Assembly: GCF_003614925.1 (NCBI RefSeq)
Contig: NZ_QYLP01000033.1
Location: 78,623-142,622, forward strand
Direction: 5' to 3'
Origin: Arthrobacter celericrescens
GTDB lineage: Bacteria > Actinomycetota > Actinomycetes > Actinomycetales > Micrococcaceae
DNA: 64,000 nt
The notes below the pieces were generated by a model. The model saw only the letters and a list, made by a program, of their open reading frames with translations. It made no database searches and was not told the origin of the DNA. Positions 51,530 through 60,717 of this stretch are shown here, piece after piece. The position numbers and the translations under genes were made by a program. Each line of letters starts with the position of its first letter. Position 1 is the stretch's first letter.

Positions 51530-52933
51530 ATGAACGTTCAGCAGTCCTTCGCACGCCGTGGTTTCCTCCGCGGTGCGCTCGCCACCGCCGTACTGGCCCC
51601 GATGGGCGGGGCCCTGGCTTCCTGCGCGTCGGGCGGCACCACCACGACTGGTCCCACCGGTACCGTGTCTGACGCCAACCCGTTCGGCGTTCCGGACAAC
51701 TCCACCCTTGACGCGGTGATCTTCAAGGGCGGCTATGGCATCGACTACGTCGACTTCGCCGGCGAGGCCTACGAGAAGAACCACCCGGGGACCACGGCCA
51801 AGATCGCTCCGTCCACGGCAATCTCCGCCGAACTGCAGCCGCGCTTCGCGGGTGGAAACCCGCCGGACCTCGTGGACAACTCCGGTGCCCAGTCCATCGG
51901 CATCAGCACCATCCTGGCCCAGTTGGAAGACCTGCAGTCCGTGGTGGACGCCAAGAATCTCGAAGGCACCCCCATCAAGGACACGCTGTACGAAGGCGTG
52001 CTGGCCCCCGGCACATTCGACGGCAAGCTTGTTGCGATCAACTACGTGCTCACCCTCTTCGGTGTCTGGTACTCATCCACCCTCTTCGAGGCGAACGGCT
52101 GGACCCCGCCCAAGACCTGGGACGAAGCCTTCGAACTCGGCGAGAAGGCCAAGGCCAAGGGCAAGTACCTGTTCCTCTGGGGCAAGGAAGCCGCCAGCTA
52201 CTACCTGGAGCTGGCTTTGTCCTCCGCCATCAAGGAAGGCGGCGACGAAGTCCGTGTGGCCCTGGAGAACCTCAAGGAAGACAGCTGGAAGCACCCGGCG
52301 CTCACCAAGGTCTTCGAAGCCCTGGACAAGCACGTCAAGGCCGGCCACTTCAAGCCGGGCGGCTCCGGCACCGCGTTCACTGCCGCCCAGGCGCAGTGGT
52401 CCAACAACCAGGACGCCCTGCTGTACCCGTCCGGTTCCTGGATCGAAAACGAGATGAAGGACCAGACCAAGGCCGACTTCAAGATGATGGGCGCACCGGT
52501 GCCCACTGTCACCACCACCCCGAAGATGCCGTACGAAGCCCTGCACTCCGGCGGCGGCGAGCCCTTCATTGTCCCGTCCCAGGCCAAGAACAAGGCCGGC
52601 GGCAAGGAACTGCTGCGCATCATGCTGTCCAAGGACGCGGCCGCGAACTTCGCCAAGACCAAGCTGGCACCCACCGTGGTCAAGGGCACCGTGCCCGCCG
52701 ACGGCTTCGGTTCCACCGCGCTCGTCTCCCAGACCAAGATGCTCGAAGCCGCCGGCAAGAACGTCTTCAACTGGCAGTTCCTGGACCTGTACGGCATGAA
52801 CAAGGACGTGCTGGTGGTCTGGAACGCCTTCCTCGACGGCAAATCGAACGCGGCCAACCTGGCCAACGACATGCAGAAGATGTCGGACAAGATCCGCAAC
52901 GACAGCTCCATCAAGAAGGTTGAAATTAAGTGA
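51530..52933 (+). CDS. ngcE: Amino-sugar ABC substrate-binding lipoprotein, NgcE-like
   Basis: A 467-residue solute-binding protein with a twin-arginine lipoprotein signal: ARRGFLRGALATAVLAPMGG and a lipobox LASC with Cys32. The mature domain resembles NgcE, the N-acetylglucosamine/diacetylchitobiose binder of streptomycetes (TLDAVIFKGGYGIDYVDFAGEAYE; FAGGNPPDLVDNSGAQ; YPSGSWIENEM). It likely captures chitin-derived sugars. GGAGGG lies about nine bases before the ATG at 51530. Its stop overlaps the next gene as GTGA, so the three transporter genes are translationally coupled. Symbol assigned by family resemblance only. Confidence 0.82.
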   Translation: MNVQQSFARRGFLRGALATAVLAPMGGALASCASGGTTTTGPTGTVSDANPFGVPDNSTLDAVIFKGGYGIDYVDFAGEAYEKNHPGTTAKIAPSTAISAELQPRFAGGNPPDLVDNSGAQSIGISTILAQLEDLQSVVDAKNLEGTPIKDTLYEGVLAPGTFDGKLVAINYVLTLFGVWYSSTLFEANGWTPPKTWDEAFELGEKAKAKGKYLFLWGKEAASYYLELALSSAIKEGGDEVRVALENLKEDSWKHPALTKVFEALDKHVKAGHFKPGGSGTAFTAAQAQWSNNQDALLYPSGSWIENEMKDQTKADFKMMGAPVPTVTTTPKMPYEALHSGGGEPFIVPSQAKNKAGGKELLRIMLSKDAAANFAKTKLAPTVVKGTVPADGFGSTALVSQTKMLEAAGKNVFNWQFLDLYGMNKDVLVVWNAFLDGKSNAANLANDMQKMSDKIRNDSSIKKVEIK

Positions 52934-53928
52934 CCTTGCCCCCAGCAACTGTTTCCGCGCGCGACGGCAGCCTGACCGCTGCCGCCGCGCGCGGGCGGCG
53001 CAAGCCGACCCTGGATCGGATCTCCTTCATGGCGGTGTTCCTTGGAATACCGCTGGCGATCTATCTCCTCTTTGTCATCTGGCCGTTCCTCCAGGCGTTC
53101 TACTATTCGCTGACGGACTGGTCCGGCTTCAGCAACACCTCGAACTTCGTTGGCCTGGACAACTACGCCCGTATCTTCACGGACGACCTCTTCCTGAAGG
53201 CCCTCGGCAACAACATCATCCTGCTGATCGTCGTTCCCCTCGTCACGGTGATCCTCAGCCTCGTCCTGGCCACGCTGGTCACCGTCGGCGGCAGCAGCAA
53301 GGGCCAGATCAAGGGCTTGAAGAACTCCAGCTTCTACCGCGTGGTCTCCTTCTTCCCGTACACCATTCCCGCCGTCGCCATCGGCATCATGTGGGGCCAG
53401 ATCTACGACCCCAGCGGCGGCCTGCTGAACGGCGTCCTCAACGCCGTCGGCCTGAACTTCAAGGACTACGCCTGGCTGGGCAACGCGTCCACGGCCATGT
53501 GGTGCTCCATCTTCGTGATCATCTGGGGCTTCGTGGGCTTCTACATGGTGCTCTTCATCGCCGGCATCAAAGGCATTCCCTCGGAAATCTTCGAGGCCGC
53601 CCGCATCGACGGCGCAGGGCGCTTCCGCACGGCCGTGAGCATCACCATTCCGATGATCCGCGACAACATCCAGACCGCCTACGTCTACCTGGGCATTTTC
53701 GCCCTTGACGCCTTTGTCTACATGGCCTCGCTCTTCCCCAACGCCGGCGGGCCCGAAAACACCACGCTGGTCATGTCCCAGCAGCTCTTCTTCACCGCCT
53801 TCCAGCGCGGCCAGTTCGGCATGGCAACCGCCATGGGCGTGGTCCTGGCGGTTGCAACACTGATCTTCGCCGGCCTGGTGTTCCTTGTGAACAAGCTGAC
53901 CGGCGGTTCCGAGGGAGGCCGGCTGTGA
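52930..53928 (+). CDS. ngcF: Amino-sugar ABC permease, NgcF-like
   Basis: A 332-residue inner-membrane permease of the MalF type, with about six membrane segments. The first is FMAVFLGIPLAIYLLFVIWPFLQ, and the EAA coupling loop is FEAARIDGAGRFRTAVSITIPMI. The GTG start overlaps the stop of the binding-protein gene, and its own stop overlaps the next permease. It pairs with that permease to carry the sugar taken from the NgcE-like lipoprotein. No ATPase gene follows, so a shared MsiK-like ATPase is inferred. Confidence 0.85.
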   Translation: MTLPPATVSARDGSLTAAAARGRRKPTLDRISFMAVFLGIPLAIYLLFVIWPFLQAFYYSLTDWSGFSNTSNFVGLDNYARIFTDDLFLKALGNNIILLIVVPLVTVILSLVLATLVTVGGSSKGQIKGLKNSSFYRVVSFFPYTIPAVAIGIMWGQIYDPSGGLLNGVLNAVGLNFKDYAWLGNASTAMWCSIFVIIWGFVGFYMVLFIAGIKGIPSEIFEAARIDGAGRFRTAVSITIPMIRDNIQTAYVYLGIFALDAFVYMASLFPNAGGPENTTLVMSQQLFFTAFQRGQFGMATAMGVVLAVATLIFAGLVFLVNKLTGGSEGGRL

Positions 53929-54818
53929 CTCTTCTGAAGCAACAACGCGCGTCAGCGCCCGCCGGGCACGTGGAACGCGAAGCGAAGTCCGCACCTGTCG
54001 ACAAGGTCGTAGGGACCGTCTCGCACGTGGTCCTGGCCATCTGGTCCGCCATCGTGGTCCTGCCGCTGCTGTGGACGTTCATGTCCTCCTTCAAGACCTC
54101 CAACGAGATCTTTTCGTCCCCGTTTGGCCTTCCCGGCAGCTGGAAGCTGGACAACTACATCCGAGCCTGGTCCGAAGCAGGCATCGGCGCAGCCTTCATG
54201 AACTCCGTGCTGGTGGTCTGCGTCTCGCTGGTCCTGGTCATGCTGCTCGGCTCCATGTGTGCCTACGTGCTGGCCCGCTTCAAGTTCTGGGGCAGCAGGA
54301 CCGTCTATTGGCTGATGCTGGCCGGCCTGACCTTCCCGGTGTTCCTGGCCATGGTTCCGCTGTTCGGCGTCCTCAAGGGCATCGGTTTGCTCAACCAGCT
54401 CCCGGGCCTGATCATCACGTACGTGGCCTTCGCGCTGCCGTTCACGGTGTTCTTCCTGTTCTCCTTCTTCAAGAACCTGCCCGCCGAAATCGCCGAGGCG
54501 GCAGCGATCGACGGCGCCGGCGACTGGCGCACCTTCTTCCAGATCATGCTGCCCATGGCCCGGCCCGGCCTGGCGTCCGTGGCGATCTTCAATTTCCTTG
54601 GCCTGTGGAACCAGTTCCTCATCCCGGTGACCATCAACGCCGGCGGGCCGAAGGTGCTCTCGCAGGAGCTCGCGGCCTTCGCCCAGCAGATGGGCTACGC
54701 GGTGGACTTCGGGGCACTGTTCGCCGCCGTCACCGTCACCGTGATCCCGGTCCTGATCGCCTACATCCTGTTCCAGCGCCAGCTGCAGGGCTCGGTGTCG
54801 CAGGGCACCTCGCGCTGA
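53925..54818 (+). CDS. ngcG: Amino-sugar ABC permease, NgcG-like
   Basis: A 297-residue MalG-type permease with six membrane segments and the EAA loop AEAAAIDGAGDWRTFFQIMLPMARP. The GTG overlaps the preceding stop by four bases. It completes a binding-protein-plus-two-permease set like the NgcEFG system, again without an ATPase. A hairpin 22 bases after the stop ends the operon. Function as importer of N-acetylglucosamine or chitobiose is inferred from the binding protein. Confidence 0.85.
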   Translation: MTLLKQQRASAPAGHVEREAKSAPVDKVVGTVSHVVLAIWSAIVVLPLLWTFMSSFKTSNEIFSSPFGLPGSWKLDNYIRAWSEAGIGAAFMNSVLVVCVSLVLVMLLGSMCAYVLARFKFWGSRTVYWLMLAGLTFPVFLAMVPLFGVLKGIGLLNQLPGLIITYVAFALPFTVFFLFSFFKNLPAEIAEAAAIDGAGDWRTFFQIMLPMARPGLASVAIFNFLGLWNQFLIPVTINAGGPKVLSQELAAFAQQMGYAVDFGALFAAVTVTVIPVLIAYILFQRQLQGSVSQGTSR

Positions 54819-54839
54819 CCTTTCCAGCACCGAGCGCCC

Positions 54840-54875
54840 GACGGCGGCCCGCACCTTCCGGTGAGGGCCGCCGTC
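54840..54875 (+). terminator. Hairpin terminator of the amino-sugar transporter operon
   Basis: GACGGCGGCC and GGCCGCCGTC are perfect 10-base arms with an inner CACC/GGTG pairing around TTCC. Confidence 0.75.
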
Positions 54876-54916
54876 GTCGTCTTCCCGGCTGGGTCCCTGG
54901 GTCCGGCCGGCTGGCC

Positions 54917-54922
54917 GATAAT
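54917..54922 (+). promoter_or_regulatory. -10 box for a leaderless transcript
   Basis: GATAAT ends seven bases before the ATG at 54929; no ribosome binding site. Confidence 0.35.
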
Positions 54923-54928
54923 GGGCCC

Positions 54929-55222
54929 ATGTGGATCGGTTGGATCGAGTTCGACATCCTCCTCGGCGAAGTGCACAGCCTGAAGGAGAAACGCTCCCTG
55001 GTGCGGCCCGTGGTGGCCGAGCTGAAGCGCCGCTTCGAGGTGTCCGCGGCCGAGACGGGCCTCATGGACCAGCACCGGCGCGCCCTGATCGGGGCGGCGG
55101 TGGTGTCGCCCGATCATGCGCACCTCGTGGAGGTGCTCGACGCCGTCGAACGCCTGGTTGCCGGCCGTCCGGAACTCGAACTGCTCAGCGCCCGCCGCCG
55201 CGACCTCCACAGCGAGGATTAA
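54929..55222 (+). CDS. DUF503 (YlxP-like) protein
   Basis: A 97-residue protein of the DUF503 family: MWIGWIEFDILLGEVHSLKEKR at the start, LVRPVVAELKRRFEVSAAETG in the middle. In Bacillus the homologue YlxP lies with ribosome-maturation genes, but its function is not firmly known. Here it is a stand-alone gene with a probable leaderless start (GATAAT seven bases upstream). The left palindrome of module B begins 11 bases after its stop codon. Confidence 0.85.
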   Translation: MWIGWIEFDILLGEVHSLKEKRSLVRPVVAELKRRFEVSAAETGLMDQHRRALIGAAVVSPDHAHLVEVLDAVERLVAGRPELELLSARRRDLHSED

Positions 55223-55233
55223 CCACTTCTTCC

Positions 55234-55295
55234 CATCGATTGCTGAGTAGTTGTCGTTTTGAGCCCCCAAAACGACGCCAACTCAGCAATCGATG
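55234..55295. repeat. Palindrome B1, left boundary of module B
   Basis: A 62-base inverted repeat: 15-base outer arms (CATCGATTGCTGAGT and its complement), a four-base internal mismatch, then GTCGTTTTG pairing with CAAAACGAC around AGCCCC. Confidence 0.9.
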
Positions 55296-55300
55296 AAGGG

Positions 55301-55309
55301 TGTGGATAA
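55301..55309 (-). promoter_or_regulatory. DnaA-box sequence before nuclease-like gene B
   Basis: TGTGGATAA (complement TTATCCACA) lies five bases past palindrome B1 and 48 bases before the ATG. Confidence 0.6.
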
Positions 55310-55348
55310 GTTCTGCGGGCATTCGGTCGAATCTGTTCTGATGTGGCC

Positions 55349-56296
55349 ATGAAAACCGCGCGCCAACTTCCGGCCGAACTGCTGGGCCGGCCTTTCACTG
55401 TCGCCGAAGCCTTGGGCCGGGGCGTTAGCGCCCGGAGGCTCCGACACGGATCCCTGCAGGGTTTGGGCCGGGGTATCCGCTCCGGAATCCCGACGGCGGA
55501 CGTCCCCCTGGAGATCCGCGCGCGGCCATTCGTCGAGGTCAATAAGGGATGCGCCGCGTCCCACCTCACAGCGGCGGAACTTCTGGACCTGCCGCGCCGG
55601 ATGAAAAAGGAGCCCTCAGAGATGTTCCACATCATCAGGCCGGAAGGCGCGGCCCACCTGAACCGGCCTCACGTCGTCGTCCACCGGATGAAACTCTACG
55701 AGGACGAAATCACCACCCTCAACGGAATACGGCTGACCACCCCGGAGCGGACTTGGCTGGACCTTGCCGAGACCTTGTCCGTGGATGAACTCGTAGTGGC
55801 GGGGGACCATTGCGTGAGGATGCCCCGGCCCGAATTCGAGGGACGGGATGAACCGCTGTGCACTGTGGCCGATCTACAGAGGATGATCGACCGCCACAAG
55901 GGCAAGCGGGGCGTGCGAAAGGCGAAGGAAGCTATCCAACTGATCCGTGTTGGCTCGGACTCGCCCCAGGAGAGCTTGCTCAGGCTCGCAATTGTGAGGG
56001 CAGGACTCCCGGAACCGGAACTCAACGTTCCGGTTCCTGCCAGCGACGGCGGGCGCCTGATCCAACCCGATCTTTCCTACCGGAAGTACAAGATCGGCGT
56101 CGAATACGAGGGCGAAGGCCACGGCGAGGAAGCCCAGATCGTCCGGGACATCGCCCGTTCGGAGCGGTACGACGAACTGGGCTGGACCGAGGTCAGGATC
56201 TCGAAGCGGCACATGGTCAACGATGCCAAGCCTGCAGTGGCCAAGGTCCGGACAGCCCTCGTCCAGGCAGGTTGGCGACCGGAGAAGCGCCGTTAA
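55349..56296 (+). CDS. DUF559-type nuclease-like protein with AbiEi-like N terminus, paralogue B
   Basis: A 315-residue paralogue of the protein at 46962-47903. The N-terminal domain PFTVAEALGRGVSARRLRHGSLQGLGRGIR aligns with the antitoxin-like domain of A, the middle has LTTPERTWLDLAETLSVDELVVAGD, and the C-terminal nuclease-like core shows Glu in DSPQESLLRLA, Asp in QPDLSYRKY, then GVEYEGEGH and a WTEVRISKRHM end. ATG at 55349 (or GTG two codons earlier) has no ribosome binding site. Only the right palindrome separates it from purL, which is convergent. No toxin partner is present. Cleavage of DNA is plausible from the fold but unproven. Confidence 0.75.
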   Translation: MKTARQLPAELLGRPFTVAEALGRGVSARRLRHGSLQGLGRGIRSGIPTADVPLEIRARPFVEVNKGCAASHLTAAELLDLPRRMKKEPSEMFHIIRPEGAAHLNRPHVVVHRMKLYEDEITTLNGIRLTTPERTWLDLAETLSVDELVVAGDHCVRMPRPEFEGRDEPLCTVADLQRMIDRHKGKRGVRKAKEAIQLIRVGSDSPQESLLRLAIVRAGLPEPELNVPVPASDGGRLIQPDLSYRKYKIGVEYEGEGHGEEAQIVRDIARSERYDELGWTEVRISKRHMVNDAKPAVAKVRTALVQAGWRPEKRR

Positions 56297-56299
56297 AAA

Positions 56300-56355
56300 C
56301 GATTGCTCCGTAACTGTCGTTCTGAGGGCTCAAAACGACAGTTACGGAGCAATCG
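56300..56355. repeat. Palindrome B2, right boundary of module B
   Basis: A 56-base inverted repeat with a perfect 22-base stem (arm begins CGATTGCTCCGTAACTGTCG), one mismatch, then four more pairs around GG. It starts four bases after gene B and ends six bases before the purL stop, so it probably also terminates both transcripts. Confidence 0.92.
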
Positions 56356-56361
56356 ATGCAA

Positions 56362-58671
56362 TTAGCCGAAGTACTTCGGCAGGGTGCCTTCGTGGGCTTC
56401 GCGGAGGGCATCCAGGGACATGGTCTCCACACCGTTGATTTCCAGCGAACCGGACGCGGCGTCCACCACGCCGATGCGCAGGTGCGCGAAGCCGCGGGCG
56501 GTGCACATGTCCTTGAATCGGACTTCCTCGGAGCGCGGCACGGAGACGATGGCACGGGCCTGGGACTCGGAGAACAGGGCCGTGAACAGGTCCACGCCGT
56601 CGCGCTCGAGCAGTTCCTCCAGGGCGATGCGGGCGCCGACGCCGTGACGCAGCGAGGACTCCACGAGGGCTGCCGCGAGGCCGCCTTCGGAGAGGTCGTG
56701 CGCGGCGTCAACCATGCCGTCGCGGCTGGCGTTGATCAGGATCTCGCCGAGCTGGCGCTCCGCGGCCAGGTCCACCTTGGGCGGCAGGCCGCCGAGGTGG
56801 CCGCGCAGCTTGGCCCATTCCGAACCGTCCAGTTCGGCCGCCGTCGTACCCAGCAGGTAGATGGCCTGGCCGTCTTCCTTCCAGCCGGACGGGGTGCGGC
56901 GCGCGACGTCGTCGAGCTTGCCGAGCACCGCCACCACGGGGGAGGGGTGGATCGGCGTCGTGCCGGTCTGGTTGTACAGGGAGACGTTGCCGCCGGTCAC
57001 CGGAACGCCCAGCTCCATGCAGGCGTCGGAGAGGCCGCGGATGGATTCGGCGAGCTGCCACATGACGTCCGGGTCCTCGGGGGAGCCGAAGTTCAGGCAG
57101 TCGGAGACGGCCATCGGCACGGCACCGGAGGTGGCCACGTTGCGGTAGGCCTCGGCCAGGGCCAGCTGGGCGCCGTTGTACGGGTCCAGGTAGGTGTAAC
57201 GGCCGTTGGCGTCGGTGGCGAGGGCAACGCCCAGGCCGGTCTTCTCGTCCACGCGCACCACGCCGGCGTCGTCCGGGAACGCCATGGCGGTGTTGCCGCC
57301 CACGTAGCGGTCGTACTGCTTGGTGATCCAGGACTTGTCGCACATGTTCGGCGACGCGACCAGCTCGGTGACGGCGGCAGCCAGCTCGGACGGAGCCGAC
57401 GGGCGGCCGGCGTCCTGCACGGAACCGGTGAAGGCGTCCGCCTGCAGGGCGTCCTGCCAGGACGGGCGGGCGTAGGGGCGGTCGTAGACCGGACCGTCGT
57501 GGGCGACGGTGCGCGGGTCGACGTCGACGATCACTTCGCCGTCCCAGGTGATGATGAGGCGGCCGGTGTCGGTCACCTCGCCCAGCCAGGCATATTCCAC
57601 GGCCCACTTGTCCATCACGGCTTCGAACGCCTCCACGTTCTCCGGGGTGACCACGGCCATCATGCGTTCCTGCGACTCGGACATCAGGATTTCGCCCGGG
57701 GTCAGCGTGGGGTCGCGGAGGAGCACGTCGGTCAGCTCCACCTGCATGCCGCCGTCGCCGTTGGAGGCGAGTTCGGAGGTGGCGCAGGAGATGCCGGCCG
57801 CGCCGAGGTCCTGGATGCCTTCAACGAGGGAGCCCTTGAAGAGCTCGAGGCAGCATTCGATGAGGACCTTTTCGGCGAAGGGGTCGCCCACCTGGACGGC
57901 GGGGCGCTTGGACGGCTTGGTGTCGTCGAAGGACTCGGAGGCCAGCACGGAGGCGCCGCCGATGCCGTCGCCGCCGGTGCGGGCGCCGAACAGGACCACC
58001 TTGTTGCCCTTGCCGGAGGCGTTGGCCAGGCGGATGTCCTCGTGGCGCATGACGCCCACGGCGAGGGCGTTGACCAGCGGGTTGCCCTGGTAGACGGCGT
58101 CGAACACCATCTCGCCGCCGATGTTCGGCAGGCCCAGGGAGTTGCCGTAGCCGCCGATGCCGGCCACGGCGCCGTGCATGACGCGCGCGGTGTCCGGGTG
58201 GTCGATTTCGCCGAAGCGCAGCGGGTCCATGACGGCCACGGGGCGGGCGCCCATGGAGATGATGTCGCGGACGATGCCGCCGATGCCGGTTGCGGCGCCC
58301 TGGTAGGGCTCAACGAACGACGGCGAGTTGTGCGACTCGATCTTGAAGGTCACGGCCCAGCCGTCCCCCAGGTTGGTGACGCCGGCGTTCTCGCCGATGC
58401 CCACCAGCATGTCCTTCTTCATCTCCTCGGTGACCTTCTGGCCGAACTGGCGCAGGTGGTTCTTGGAGGACTTGTAGGAGCAGTGCTCGCTCCACATCAC
58501 GGAGTACATGGCCAGCTCGGCGCCGGTGGGGCGGCGGCCCAGGACCTTGACGATCTCGTCGAACTCGTTCTCCTTCAGGCCGAGCTCGGCCCAGGGGAGT
58601 TCGGTGTCCGGAGTGTTCGCTGCGTTCTCGACGGTGTCGATGTTGAACTTCTTGTTGGTCTCCGTGGTCAC
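56362..58671 (-). CDS. purL: Phosphoribosylformylglycinamidine synthase, PurL subunit
   Basis: A 769-residue small-type PurL that works with PurS and PurQ to convert FGAR to FGAM with ATP and glutamine-derived ammonia in purine synthesis. Landmarks: [20 protein letters not shown] near the N terminus, [31 protein letters not shown] for substrate binding, [18 protein letters not shown] and [17 protein letters not shown]. The GTG start overlaps the purQ stop as GTGA and has GGGAGG upstream. It is the last gene of purSQL and is convergent with nuclease-like gene B. Confidence 0.97.
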   Translation of the reverse strand: MTTETNKKFNIDTVENAANTPDTELPWAELGLKENEFDEIVKVLGRRPTGAELAMYSVMWSEHCSYKSSKNHLRQFGQKVTEEMKKDMLVGIGENAGVTNLGDGWAVTFKIESHNSPSFVEPYQGAATGIGGIVRDIISMGARPVAVMDPLRFGEIDHPDTARVMHGAVAGIGGYGNSLGLPNIGGEMVFDAVYQGNPLVNALAVGVMRHEDIRLANASGKGNKVVLFGARTGGDGIGGASVLASESFDDTKPSKRPAVQVGDPFAEKVLIECCLELFKGSLVEGIQDLGAAGISCATSELASNGDGGMQVELTDVLLRDPTLTPGEILMSESQERMMAVVTPENVEAFEAVMDKWAVEYAWLGEVTDTGRLIITWDGEVIVDVDPRTVAHDGPVYDRPYARPSWQDALQADAFTGSVQDAGRPSAPSELAAAVTELVASPNMCDKSWITKQYDRYVGGNTAMAFPDDAGVVRVDEKTGLGVALATDANGRYTYLDPYNGAQLALAEAYRNVATSGAVPMAVSDCLNFGSPEDPDVMWQLAESIRGLSDACMELGVPVTGGNVSLYNQTGTTPIHPSPVVAVLGKLDDVARRTPSGWKEDGQAIYLLGTTAAELDGSEWAKLRGHLGGLPPKVDLAAERQLGEILINASRDGMVDAAHDLSEGGLAAALVESSLRHGVGARIALEELLERDGVDLFTALFSESQARAIVSVPRSEEVRFKDMCTARGFAHLRIGVVDAASGSLEINGVETMSLDALREAHEGTLPKYFG

Positions 58672-59423
58672 TTGGCGCCTCCCACAATCTTGTTCAAAAC
58701 GGAGGTGAAGAAGCCCAGGCCGTCGGTGCCGGCGTTGGACTCCGGGCCGAAGCCGGGCTCAACCGCGTGTTCGGGGTGCGGCATGAGGCCCACAACGTTG
58801 CCGGCGGCGTTGGTGATGCCGGCGATGTCGCGGCGGGAACCGTTCGGGTTGAAGCCCACGTAGCGGAATGCGACGCGGCCCTCGGCCTCAAGGGCGTCGA
58901 GGGTCTTTTCGTCGGCGATGTACTGGCCGTCCTGGTTCTTCAGCGGAACCAGGATTTCCTGGCCTGCCTCGTAATCGGCGGTCCAGACGGTGGTGTTGTT
59001 CTCCACGCGCAGCACCTGGTCCCGGCAGAGGAACTTCAGGTGGTCGTTCTTGATCATCGAACCGGGCAGCAAGTGCGATTCGGTGAGGATCTGGAAGCCG
59101 TTGCAGATGCCCAGCACCGGCAGCTTCGCGTCCGAGTTGGCGGCGTCGATGATCTTGGACATCAGCGGCGCGAAACGCGAAATGGCGCCGGCGCGCAGGT
59201 AATCGCCGTAGGAGAATCCGCCCGGGATCACCACGGCGTCGACATCGGCCAGTTCCGTGTCGGCGTGCCAGAGCGCGACGGCGGTGCCGCCTGCGAGGCG
59301 GACGGCACGGGCGGCGTCGCGGTCGTCAAGCGTGCCGGGGAAGGTGACGACGCCGATCCTGGCGCCGTTCAACCGGGATTCGGCGGCCACGGGGGCTTCG
59401 CCGATCAGGGGAAGTTCAGTCAT
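58668..59423 (-). CDS. purQ: Phosphoribosylformylglycinamidine synthase, PurQ glutaminase subunit
   Basis: A 251-residue class I glutamine amidotransferase that supplies ammonia to PurL. The nucleophile Cys is in [11 protein letters not shown], the oxyanion loop region is [19 protein letters not shown], and the His-Glu pair is in [11 protein letters not shown]. It lies one base after the purS stop and overlaps purL by four bases. An N-terminal extension of about 20 residues precedes the typical [19 protein letters not shown] start and may mean that translation begins later, though ATG at 59423 is well placed directly after purS. Confidence 0.96.
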   Translation of the reverse strand: MTELPLIGEAPVAAESRLNGARIGVVTFPGTLDDRDAARAVRLAGGTAVALWHADTELADVDAVVIPGGFSYGDYLRAGAISRFAPLMSKIIDAANSDAKLPVLGICNGFQILTESHLLPGSMIKNDHLKFLCRDQVLRVENNTTVWTADYEAGQEILVPLKNQDGQYIADEKTLDALEAEGRVAFRYVGFNPNGSRRDIAGITNAAGNVVGLMPHPEHAVEPGFGPESNAGTDGLGFFTSVLNKIVGGAK

Positions 59424-59424
59424 G

Positions 59425-59676
59425 TCAGGCCTCGACGACCTCGACGTTGACCACGTCTTCGATGACCGGGTTGGAGAGCAGGGTTTCGGCTGCCTCGCGT
59501 GCTTGGGCGAGGATGGCGTCGGTCACCTCGCCGTCGACGGTCAGTTCGAAGCGCTTGCCCTGGCGGACTGCGCTAAAGCTGGTGAAGCCGAGGCGGGGCA
59601 GTGCTCCCACAATCGCCTTCCCCTGCGGGTCCAGAATCTCGGGCTTGGGCATGACGTCGACGACGATCCGGGGCAT
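59425..59676 (-). CDS. purS: Phosphoribosylformylglycinamidine synthase, PurS subunit
   Basis: An 83-residue protein that bridges PurL and PurQ in the FGAM synthase complex. The family pattern is clear: [22 protein letters not shown] at the start, [13 protein letters not shown] in the centre and a C-terminal [21 protein letters not shown] lies at good spacing before the ATG. It is the first gene of purSQL. Upstream, a 250-base divergent gap separates it from a small membrane-protein gene; I see no PurR-type site that I can name there. Confidence 0.95.
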   Translation of the reverse strand: MPRIVVDVMPKPEILDPQGKAIVGALPRLGFTSFSAVRQGKRFELTVDGEVTDAILAQAREAAETLLSNPVIEDVVNVEVVEA

Positions 59677-59917
59677 CCGGTAACTCCTGTGCGTGAGCGT
59701 TGGTTGAACCTTGTCAAAGGCTGCCGCGGAGTGGTGCCGTCTCACGCCGAACCGCGCACAAACAGCGTCCAAGAGGGGTGTCCGGCAACGGTGTTTGGTG
59801 CAGCGTCTTACGGATAAGGGGCGCTCCGCGAGCTTGCACGCCCATTCTACCGGCCAGAGGGCCCATACCCTATTTGCGTGAGGCCAGGCACTTCCGCCGC
59901 GCGGGGACCCAGGGGGA

Positions 59918-59923
59918 TAGCAT
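59918..59923 (+). promoter_or_regulatory. -10 box for a leaderless transcript
   Basis: TAGCAT ends seven bases before the ATG at 59930. Confidence 0.4.
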
Positions 59924-59929
59924 GGCCGC

Positions 59930-60136
59930 ATGGCAGGGAACATGAAGTCCATGGTGTTGCCGGTGGTGGCCGCGGCGGTGTTCGCCGGCCTGGGCGGGAT
60001 GGTGATCCAGCGGATCAAACTGGACCGGGCAGCGCGCGAAAACCGCAGCGTTGCCCTGCTTGACGCCGCCGCCCGGGCAAGGATCAGCGCAGCCCTGCGC
60101 GGAGCCGCCCAGCCGCCGGCTTCCGTGCGGGAATAG
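59930..60136 (+). CDS. Small single-pass membrane protein, unknown
   Basis: A 68-residue protein with one hydrophobic segment (MVLPVVAAAVFAGLGGMVI, residues 8-26) followed by a basic and alanine-rich cytoplasmic helix (RIKLDRAARENRSVALLDAAARARISAALRGAA). I do not recognise a family. The start is supported by TAGCAT seven bases upstream and the lack of any ribosome binding site, as for other leaderless genes here. It lies between the divergent purSQL operon and the DUF1540 gene, with no sign of a function shared with either. Confidence 0.55.
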   Translation: MAGNMKSMVLPVVAAAVFAGLGGMVIQRIKLDRAARENRSVALLDAAARARISAALRGAAQPPASVRE

Positions 60137-60263
60137 CGTACGTACAAATGCGCTAATCCTGCGGGTGAAAGTCCGGAAAACGGGCGTAGTTTTGGTTTCA
60201 AGCCGGGTCACTCCCCGCTGAATCGACAAGCCGGATTTCTTGAGGACCAAGCCAGGAGGAACA

Positions 60264-60554
60264 ATGACCGAACATGTTGCCGAAGTCTCCGCCTGCAGCG
60301 TTGGCAGCTGCGGATTCAACCATGACGGCTGTACGGCGTTTGGAATCACCATCGGGGGCACCACGGACCACGCCTCGTGCGCCACGTTCATCGACACCAC
60401 GGCCATGGGCGGCCTTCCCAAGGTCCTGGCCCACGTCGGTGCCTGCCAACGCAGTGAATGCATCCACAACAACCACCTGATGTGCGAGGCACACGACGTG
60501 AAGGTCGGTCCGGGCGCCGAAGCCGCGGACTGCCTCACTTACCAGCACGCCTGA
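60264..60554 (+). CDS. DUF1540 cysteine-rich protein
   Basis: A 96-residue protein with two DUF1540-like cysteine clusters: VSACSVGSCGFNHDGCTA and CQRSECIHNNHLMCEAHDV, plus single cysteines in ASCATF and ADCLTY. Eight to nine cysteines in under 100 residues point to metal binding, zinc or iron, though the function of the family is not known. AGGAGGA lies just before the ATG at 60264, one of the best ribosome binding sites in the window, which suggests high expression. A strong T-tailed hairpin follows the stop. Confidence 0.85.
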   Translation: MTEHVAEVSACSVGSCGFNHDGCTAFGITIGGTTDHASCATFIDTTAMGGLPKVLAHVGACQRSECIHNNHLMCEAHDVKVGPGAEAADCLTYQHA

Positions 60555-60570
60555 CACACCCTGAACCACC

Positions 60571-60606
60571 AAACGGGTACGCTCCATCCGGAGCGTGCCC
60601 GTTTTT
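60571..60606 (+). terminator. Terminator after the DUF1540 gene
   Basis: AAACGGGTACGCTCC pairs with GGAGCGTGCCCGTTT through one wobble, loop ATCC, then TTT. A classic intrinsic terminator. Confidence 0.88.
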
Positions 60607-60717
60607 TCATGCCGGGGATCTCCTGAAGCCGGCGTATGACAAGCGTGAAATCAGATTTTGTGCACTATGTCATATTCAGCTCTCGATCTGTACTGTATGA
60701 AGCGATTGCTTCCGAAC

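Noticed and set aside
56356..58863. An 835-residue open frame on the plus strand opposite purL
   Set aside because: Codon-bias shadow of purL, rich in Gly, Val, Ala and His with no motif.
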